From NCBI GenBank assembly GCA_002179805.1, contig NAVB01002168.1, positions 1 to 14,430 of the forward strand: a stretch of 14,430 nt of DNA, in the 5' to 3' direction. The DNA comes from Acanthamoeba lenticulata. Taxonomy: Eukaryota > Discosea > Longamoebia > Acanthamoebidae. Made by a program: the position numbers and the translations under genes. Below the pieces are notes generated by a model. That model ran no database searches and was not told the DNA's origin. It saw only the letters and a list, made by a program, of their open reading frames with translations. This document shows, piece by piece, positions 1 through 6,027 of this stretch (its first letter is position 1; each line of letters starts with the position of its first letter).

Positions 1-140
1 ACAATTTGTGCGTGGCACGCCGCCTTGGCCTTATGGGATTGCCTCGTCGTCCGAAAACCAAAAAAAACGAAAACGTGTCGCTTTTCGCGGGGGGGGGGGT
101 GAAGGGATGACGCGGGCGTACAGGACGAGTTGCTCGCGCC

Positions 141-158
141 AAGGCACGCGCGTGCCTT
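141..158. repeat. 18-bp perfect palindrome downstream of KTI12
   Basis: The two 9-base halves are exact reverse complements, with no spacer. It lies about 40 bp beyond the KTI12 stop codon, in an otherwise gene-free 197-bp stretch at the window edge that also contains a G homopolymer near 90-100. It could be a 3'-end structure or a dimer-binding site; nothing in the sequence decides this. Confidence 0.5.
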
Positions 159-197
159 GCATCGCTTCCACAGGCGCGTGACGTAAAGAAGCGCGCT

Positions 198-1708
198 TCA
201 GGAGGCCAGGGAGGTGTTGAGATAGTCCACAAAGGTATCACCAATGTGCTCGACTTTCGGTGGGTGCATCTGCGAGATCTTGAGGAACTGTCGCTGCATT
301 CGTCGCAGCTCCGCCAAGTTCAACTTCTTCACCAACCGAACGTGGCGAACCGAGAGAGTCAAGGAGGAACATGCACGCATCGTGTGCGGCGCAAAGACAA
401 GCCTCGCCGCGCACCAAATTGTTGTGGAGAGAGGGAGGAAGAGCGAGGAATGGGGGGGGGGGCGGGACAAGGATATTTTCTGCTCGGCCTTGGGTACAGG
501 CACACAGTCACCGAGCACGGCATGGGTTTGAGCCTGCAGGATAGCGGCAATGATCTCCTGTGTCGTCTTGTCCAACTCGTACACGAAGTTGGTGTCGGAG
601 ATGACTTGCTGTATTTGGGAAGAGAGAGAGAGAGAGAGAAAGAAAGGAAAACCAGTCTTGAGTTGAGATGATCGCGCAAACTCAAGAAGGGGAGGCGTAG
701 CAGGCGAGAGAAGACGAAGCGAAAGTACCGGAAGAGTGGCGATGTTGGGCGGTTTCTGCTGCCGATCAAAAAGAGCCTCATCGATTCGCTGAAGTGGTGG
801 CTCTTGGTCTGTTGGTTGTTGTCCCCAAGCCACGCAATCAACATTACCCATCACAATCGATGGGAAAGGAATGGAACTCATATTGGTGTGTGTGTGTGTG
901 TGTGTGATGTGACGCTACGGAAAGGAGACGTCTAAGGCGTACCTAGCTCCAGCCGAAACAAAGGCGAATCCCAGCGATTTTTTTCGAGTGGGGTTTCGAA
1001 GCGGCTTGCCAAGTCTTTCAGCCTGTAGCCCACCCGCCCCCAGCGGCACACGCCACCGCCACGCGTGAGTCAACTCCGAAATCAGTATTAGACTGCGCGC
1101 AGCCTGTGCTGAGCAGGAAGCCCAAGCCCAAGGAGGGCGGCTGCTTACAATTCAGGTTCAAGGCGCTGAGAGTCACTCCGTGTCTCGTTCCATTCAAGAG
1201 CAGTAGCCAGCGGCACATCAACCCAAACCTGCACCCCTCAACCCCCCCCCCAAATCAATCAGCTTGCGAAATCAGCGATTTCAACGATTGGCGCGCTTTG
1301 GGCTCTGGCCATGGGTTACCACACAGTTGGGTGTGCGCTGAGCACGGGCAATGCAGTAGAGCTCATAGCGATAGCCCTTGATGTAGTTGAGCGAATCAAG
1401 AATGACCACAACGTCCTTAGAGAGAAAGCGCTCCACACCAGCTTTCAGTCCCGCTCGCAGATTCTTCTCCGAGAAATTGTCTTTTTGGCCCACATACACT
1501 CCCAAAAATTAGGGCCCCTCCCGTTCATCAAACAACGTTTTAAGAAGAAATGGCGCGCACCTTTGTAGCCGTCAGCTTTCGTGATGTGCAGCGATTCTTC
1601 ATTGATGAGGTGGACTTTCTTGCCACTCTCGGTGAAATGCTTCTCAAGCAACTGGGCGAGCTTCGTCTTGCCCGTGCAAGGAATGCCACAGATCACCACG
1701 AGGGGCAT
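198..1708 (-). CDS. KTI12: KTI12 homologue, Elongator-associated P-loop protein (six exons)
   Basis: KTI12 is a P-loop, tRNA-dependent ATPase of the PSTK family that supports Elongator in modifying the tRNA wobble uridine. Exons by my splice reading: 1708-1561, 1498-1320, 1228-1149, 1022-943, 808-729 and 608-198. All introns are GT-AG and phases match at every junction, giving about 325 residues, near the family's usual length. The start is the Met of MPLVVICG, followed by the Walker A motif GIPCTGKT (residues 8-15) and VHLINEESL. Exon 2 carries VVILDSLNYIKGYRYELYC. Exon 3 carries ALEWNETR, exon 4 NRWDSPLF. Exon 6 carries FVYELDKTTQEI and LAELRRMQRQF, the conserved C-terminal tRNA-binding region. 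One uncertainty is an approximately 45-codon low-complexity stretch in exon 6 (about 345-480), which interrupts the conserved C-terminus. It may be an unrecognised intron or an insertion. Stop is TGA, so TGA is a stop in this genome. Confidence 0.93.
619..639. repeat. (AG)n microsatellite inside a KTI12 intron
   Basis: A run of about ten AG units on + reads as (CT)n on the coding strand, immediately before the TACAG acceptor of KTI12 exon 6. It therefore serves as, or has expanded from, the polypyrimidine tract. Confidence 0.75.
886..906. repeat. (GT)n microsatellite inside a KTI12 intron
   Basis: About ten uninterrupted GT units lie within the 809-942 intron of KTI12. No coding role is seen. 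Confidence 0.8.
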
Positions 1709-1877
1709 GATCCTTCCTTGAAAACCAGCGTTTGCAGATGGGGCCAAGATTTCGGGCCCCGAAAAAAGTAAGCAGAAAAATGAAAAGAGAAACAAACGTT
1801 TTTTTTTTGGTCTTCCGCAGAGAGCACGCCAGGCATCATCAACGTAGTCGTTTCATTGTCGCACAAGCAGAGATCTG
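1709..1877. promoter_or_regulatory. Divergent KTI12 / TBC-domain gene promoter
   Basis: About 170 bp separates the KTI12 start (minus strand, 1708) from the first Met of the + strand TBC gene reading frame (1878). No clear TATA box is visible. The segment has a T run (about 1799-1808) followed by CTTCCGCAG. An alternative reading puts a first TBC exon at 1738-1767 (Met then about nine residues, followed by GTAAGC) joined to an acceptor at 1847. That would put the TBC transcript start inside this segment, even closer to KTI12. Confidence 0.5.
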
Positions 1878-4267
1878 ATGAACTATTCGGAGGCGGGATC
1901 ATTTTTGGAGACCTTCGCTGCTGTTACGCAAGCTGTGCGGACGGCCACACGCCAAAGTACGTAAACTTTTCCCCCAAACGCGTGATTCTCAAAAAACAAA
2001 ATCCATTGGCTTTCGGCTCAAAAAGTATGCACTCATGATGGCTCTTGGGCCCATAACAGCTTTCTATGGCGACACCCTGTGGCTTGAACCTGACGTGCGT
2101 GTGCTGCCTCTTCCTCAACTATTTATTTATTTATTATTATTTTTTTGTCGTTTAGCGACCATGAAACTGACGCCTTCTCGCATGCATTGGTGGTCCCACT
2201 TGGGGTCTTTATAGGTGGAAGAGATTATTGCCGGCAGGACAGCCGCAACGTCTGAGCAACACGCTCCCTTGGCGACGAGTTTGGGTGACTTTGAAGTGCT
2301 GGGCGACGAACTGGCCGAGGGTACGGACGATAGTAGCTGACATATCTGACAACCTGACCAGTCCGTTGTGGTGGGGCTAACCTTCCACCATACATTTTTT
2401 ATTATTATTATTTCTCATCACGCAGAGGAGGCTGTGGACATTCCACCCAGCAAACGAAAGGCGCCACTGTCACCTCAAGAGTGGTTGTCCTTCTTTGATG
2501 AGAGCGGACGAATCACGAATGAACGCAAACTCAGGAAAAAGATCTTCTACGGGGTACGGCGTCTCTCGCGAGTGCAAGGCTGCAAAGCATTCCAAATTGG
2601 ATGGCTGACATGTTGTTGTTCTTGCCTACTGGACACTCGCCTTTACAAAACAACAACAACAACAACAAACACAGGGTGTCGATCCATCCATTCGTCGCGA
2701 GGTGTGGAAGTTCTTGCTGGGCTATTTCCCATTCAACTCCACTCAAGAGGACCGTCTGGTTATCAGACAAAGCAAAGCGTAGAGTTCTCTCCCACCACCA
2801 CCACCACCACCAACCCTCTTCTGCCTTGTGCGGGCGTGGTGGAGATCATTACTCACATGTGAAGATGGTGACTTGTTACTTGCGTGCAGGGCCGAGTACA
2901 GAATGTACAAGACGCAGTGGGAGTCCATCACACCAGAGCAAGAGAGGCACCACTCCATCTTCAGGGAGCGTAAGCACGCTATCGGTACGCTCTCTTATAC
3001 GCATCGATTCATGAATGGCGCGCACAGTTTGTTTCTTTGAAGAGCTGCACCAGTGTGTCTGTATGTGCATGGCGCGTTCTGACGCGCGCGTTTCCTTCAG
3101 CCAAGGACGTCGTCCGAACAGACAGGACGACAGAGTTCTTTCAAGACGCAGATGGCCCCAATCTCAGGCAGCTCAACGACATCTTGGTAACCTACACGTT
3201 CTTCAACTTTGATCTCGGTCCGTGCTCCCACCAGGCCCCTCCAACGTGGAGGAAGAGGATCGATCAAGCCCGGTCGTTGACGTCCACGTGCATTCCCTTC
3301 TAACCCTGCCCAACTTCTCCTTGCCCTCTTAAACTCGCCAGGCTACGTGCAAGGCATGAACGATCTCCTGTCGCCCACCATGATGCTGATGGAGGACGAG
3401 GTCGATTCATTCTGGTGCTTCAAAGGCTTCATGGACCGCATGGTACGTGTTGTGAACACTGGTTACGACACGTGTGTGGAATAACCGAGAATAATTACTG
3501 GAACTAAACTGGCCAACTGGACGTGCAGGAGGACAACTTTGAGCGCGAGCAGATGGGGATGCGGGTGCAGCTGGCTCAGCTGCGTGAGATCATCTCCGTG
3601 CTCGACCGCCCGCTCTATGATCACATGGCCAAGCACGACTGCCTCAATATGTACTTCTGCTTCCGGTGGCTGCTCATCCTTTTCAAGCGTGAGTTTGAGC
3701 TCGCCGACACGCAGATGATTTGGGAGGTATATACTATACTTACCACGAAATAGTCATGTAACATCTTTCTTTCTCCTCCTCCCGCTTTTGATTTACTCGT
3801 TCCCGCCCTCTGTGTGTGTGTGTGTATGATGCACACAACAGGCGCTGTGGTCCCAGCACATGTCAGAGTACTTCCATTTGTTCATAGCAGTGGCGATCCT
3901 TCTTGCCGAGAGGAAGAAGATCATTGCCCATAACATGGGCTTCGACGACACGCTGAGGGTTCTCTTCCCCTTCCACGCCTTTCCCCCAATTCCTGAAAAG
4001 GGGAGAGGGGGGCGGCTGATGACAAGTTGTTTGTGTTGACGACTTGTTGCCTCTTTCCATCCACAGCACCTGAATTCGCTTGCTGGAAACCTCGATGCCG
4101 CTGAAGTTCTGATCGAAGCGGAACGCTTGTACAAGAAGTACCTCTTGCGGACAGAGTCAGCCAGCGACGAGGAGGTGAAAGGGCGGATGCTCAAGGTCGA
4201 TGCAGAAATCAGACCGCCCAAGAAGCTGCCGCCAGCCAACATTTTCGACGCTGTGCGGGCCGGCTAG
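1878..4267 (+). CDS. TBC1D15/GYP7-like Rab GTPase-activating protein
   Basis: TBC proteins stimulate GTP hydrolysis by Rab GTPases; the TBC1D15/17/GYP7 subfamily acts on Rab7/Ypt7-type late endosome and mitochondrial traffic. Exons by splice reading: 1878-1956, 2060-2094, 2215-2320, 2426-2553, 2675-2778, 2890-2984, 3101-3217, 3342-3442, 3529-3726, 3842-3958 and 4067-4267. All introns are GT-AG and phases agree throughout, giving 426 residues. Visible family blocks, in order: LSPQEWLSFFDESGRI; KIFYG joined to GVDPSIRREVWKFLLGYFP; the arginine finger block DVVRTDRT; LNDILVTYTFFNFDLGYVQGM with the glutamine finger (YVQ); NDLLSP; FWCFKGFMDRM; FCFRWLLILFKREFEL; and HLNSLAGNLDA. Both catalytic fingers are present, so it should be active. 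The N-terminal Rab-binding region is short and least certain: upstream exons could exist, since the first exon may begin at 1848 or be preceded by 1738-1767. Stop is TAG. Confidence 0.94.
2651..2812. repeat. (CAA)n and (CCA)n microsatellites in TBC-gene introns
   Basis: Two trinucleotide runs fall in introns: (CAA)n at about 2651-2668, just before the CACAG acceptor at 2674, and (CCA)n at about 2792-2812 in the next intron. They account for poly-Asn and poly-His stretches in spurious reading frames there. A (GT)n run at about 3812-3826 has a similar intronic position. Confidence 0.75.
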
Positions 4268-4619
4268 TGGCACAAAGTCTTCTCTCCTTTCCACTCTCCT
4301 CCCTCGCCTTATTTGTACATACCGTCATTAAGAGAGGAGGATTCATCCCACCACTACCCCCAATCAATTGAGCGCAGTTCTGGCAGCCGAGCGCTGCTTT
4401 GACAGCAATAAAAGCGCCGCAGCGAGAGCATGTACACTTTCCACTCCCGAAATGACAACGACCAGCCGGCCAGGAACAGGCTGCTTCTACTACATCAAAT
4501 GCCATGAGAGAAAGAGAAAAAGGATCCACCCCAAGGATAACGATGGTCACCCTGTCTTTATCGTGCCTGCTCGGCAATTTGCAGGCAAGTCCTCAGGGTT
4601 CGAGTTTCCTAGGGTAAGT
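4268..4619. other. TBC gene 3' flank; no gene recognised
   Basis: This 350-bp stretch follows the TBC stop codon. It includes a canonical AATAAA at 4407-4412, 140 bp downstream of the stop, the likely poly(A) signal. A reading frame is open from 4368 into the Fanzor-like segment, but its first 80 or so residues resemble nothing I know. GGTAAGT at about 4611 is a possible splice donor. Confidence 0.6.
4407..4412 (+). terminator. Poly(A) signal of the TBC-domain gene
   Basis: An exact AATAAA hexamer, 140 bp after the TAG stop, in the expected position for 3'-end formation. Confidence 0.6.
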
Positions 4620-4881
4620 GTTTCGGCCTTGCTGGCCGTGCATTGGAGCCTCACGTGGAGCTGGTACCGGTTCCAGGAGTGGCTCAAGCACAAGGTGCAC
4701 GAGTTCCCCTGGTGTCATCTCGTGCTCTGGTCCGAAGCGCACACGACCAAGACGTGCAACCACTGTGGCACGCCAAACCACGACGTCGCGCGGAGCGAGG
4801 TCTTTGGCTGTGCCGATGTGGCCTGTCCGAACCGATCACCACGGGGCGCGCAACATTGGCATACGGTTCCTGACCGAGTGG
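4620..4881 (+). pseudogene. C-terminal fossil of a TnpB/Fanzor-type RNA-guided nuclease
   Basis: The translated segment reads like the end of a Fanzor/IS607-TnpB protein. It opens with a helical stretch, LTWSWYRFQEWLKHKVHEF, where family members have W/SHYRF...L..K. Next comes a TTKTCNHCG block (the TSKTCxxCG half of the zinc ribbon), then a FGCADVACPNR block (the second Cys pair), and finally DHHGARNIGIRFL, matching the RuvC-III RDxNGARNI motif with its catalytic Asp. The zinc ribbon and the RuvC-III motif are in different frames. The break sits at about 4833-4834, consistent with a 2-nt loss between the Arg and the Asp. RuvC-I and RuvC-II and the N-terminal domains are absent. The copy is therefore dead, and ends where a sulfatase fragment begins. 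Family assignment comes from motifs only; an IS200/605-like origin rather than Fanzor proper cannot be excluded. Confidence 0.68.
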
Positions 4882-4891
4882 TCGTCGTACG

Positions 4892-5574
4892 CGCCACCGT
4901 CACCTGTTCTTGGGCGCCAAGACCCAGCGCACGCCTTCGTTCAATGTGTCGGCGCGCTGGCAGGACACCTCGCGGGTCCGCGACGTGCCGCCGCTCACGC
5001 AGGTGCAAGCGAGCAAGATCGACCAAAATTGGGTCCTTCGGCTTCAATCCCTGCAAGCCGTGGACGAGCTAGGTAGAGGCGCTCGAGCACCGCGGATTGC
5101 TCAACAACACGTTCGTCTTCTACACGTCGGACAATAGGTGGCATTTGGGCCAGCACCGCCTCCAGTGGGCAAGCGGCAGGCCGCACATGACATCCCCGTG
5201 CCCATGCTCGTCCGCGGTCCTGATATTCCGGCGTGCACCTCCCCGACCTCACGGCCAACAGCATTGACCTGACACCCACGCTCCTCGACATTGCCGGCGT
5301 CAACGCCTCACGCCTGATCTCTCACGTGGACCGGCCCGTACAGCTCGACGGTCTCTCGTTCCTGTCTGCGCTCAGATTGACGAACGAGGGTAGGGCGAGC
5401 TCGAGGCAGGCTCTCCTCGTGGAGGGCAACTACACAGAGAGCGGAATCTACGCCGGGAAATACTATTTATACACAGGCCGCGCTCGTGGTCGATGACACG
5501 CACGACTCTACGTGGACTGGACGGGCTTGGGCAAGCCGGAGCTCTACGATCTCACGACGGATCGATCACATTAA
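4892..5574 (+). pseudogene. C-terminal half of an N-acetylglucosamine-6-sulfatase-like gene, broken
   Basis: Intact sulfatases of this type hydrolyse sulfate esters on sugars in lysosomes or outside the cell. The segment retains recognisable order: RTPSFN, then QSLQAVDEL / VEALEHRGLLNNTFVFYTSDN, WHLGQHRLQW, KRQAAHDIPVPMLVRGP, LTANSIDLTPTLLDIAGV, VQLDGLSFLSAL, and KPELYDLTTD near the end. Reading the homology requires switching frame at about 5071, 5168 and 5231. There is also an in-frame TGA at 5494-5496, after which homology resumes in the same frame up to a TAA at 5572. The N-terminal half, which would carry the CxPSR formylglycine motif and metal ligands, is missing. The left end abuts the Fanzor-like fragment within about 10 bp. 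Non-functional unless the frameshifts are assembly errors. Confidence 0.85.
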
Positions 5575-5617
5575 TTCTGAATTAATTCTTTCCAAAAAAA
5601 AAAATTAAAAAAAATTA
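5575..5617. other. A/T-rich junction between two gene fragments
   Basis: About 40 bp with two AATTAATTC-type motifs and two A runs separates the end of the sulfatase fragment from the inverted fragment at 5618-5885. Base composition is unlike both GC-rich neighbours, suggesting filler DNA at a rearrangement joint. This is inference. Confidence 0.5.
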
Positions 5618-5885
5618 AAATGTGCCCGCCGTGGGTCACGTTGAAGAAGAGCACCAGGTTGATGCCCGCCGGAAGCGCGTTTTGGTGCGGTTGACCGTGA
5701 GCCACTGGGCCGCGGTCTCGTCGGCCCCTGCGGCCAGGACGCCGTTGCTCGCGGTCGCCGAGCCGGCTACATAGTGGAGGCCGCTTCCGAGCGGGCCCAG
5801 CGCGAGGCCAGTGGGGCATGCCGCGCGTGCTCTGTTGATCGGCAGAGGTCGCGGACTTGGGACGATTTCTTGAAACTGCAACTGG
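5618..5885 (-). pseudogene. Inverted fragment of the DUF11-like domain of the 6028-9000 gene family
   Basis: On the minus strand the translation contains GPLGSGLHYVAGSATASNGVL and AQWLTVN. A frame switch at an A run (about 5686-5691) then gives NALPAGINLVLFFNVT. The C-terminal domain of the intact downstream gene reads GPLASGLQFVPGSA, SHGVL, AQWITVN, NALPLGTALVVAFNVT in the same order. This is a diverged paralogous piece, not a recent copy. No start, signal peptide or Ser/Thr/Pro region accompanies it, and it stops at the A/T-rich joint. Its orientation is opposite to its intact relative, whose start lies only about 140 bp away. Confidence 0.8.
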
Positions 5886-6027
5886 ACGAGGACTTTGCTT
5901 GTTGGCCAGCGTGATGGCCAGTGGTGTCACAAATGACCAAAAAAATACAAATGGTAACAAAACCTTATCTTCTTTTGCAAAAAAAAGGCAAGCGAGCTGA
6001 AGTTGGCAAGAAGCCTCTCGTTTAACG

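Noticed and set aside
198..881. Region first read as an SS18/GIF (SSXT)-like protein because of LDKTTQEIIAAILQAQ
   Set aside because: Splice phases join it to the upstream P-loop exons and the motif order is that of the KTI12 C-terminus.
2601..3014. Frame with poly-Asn and poly-His
   Set aside because: Produced by intronic (CAA)n and (CCA)n runs; the true exons here are read in the TBC frame.
4209..4577. 122-codon minus-strand ORF with several Cys pairs
   Set aside because: It overlaps the real TBC 3' exon and poly(A) region in antisense and shows no recognisable fold.
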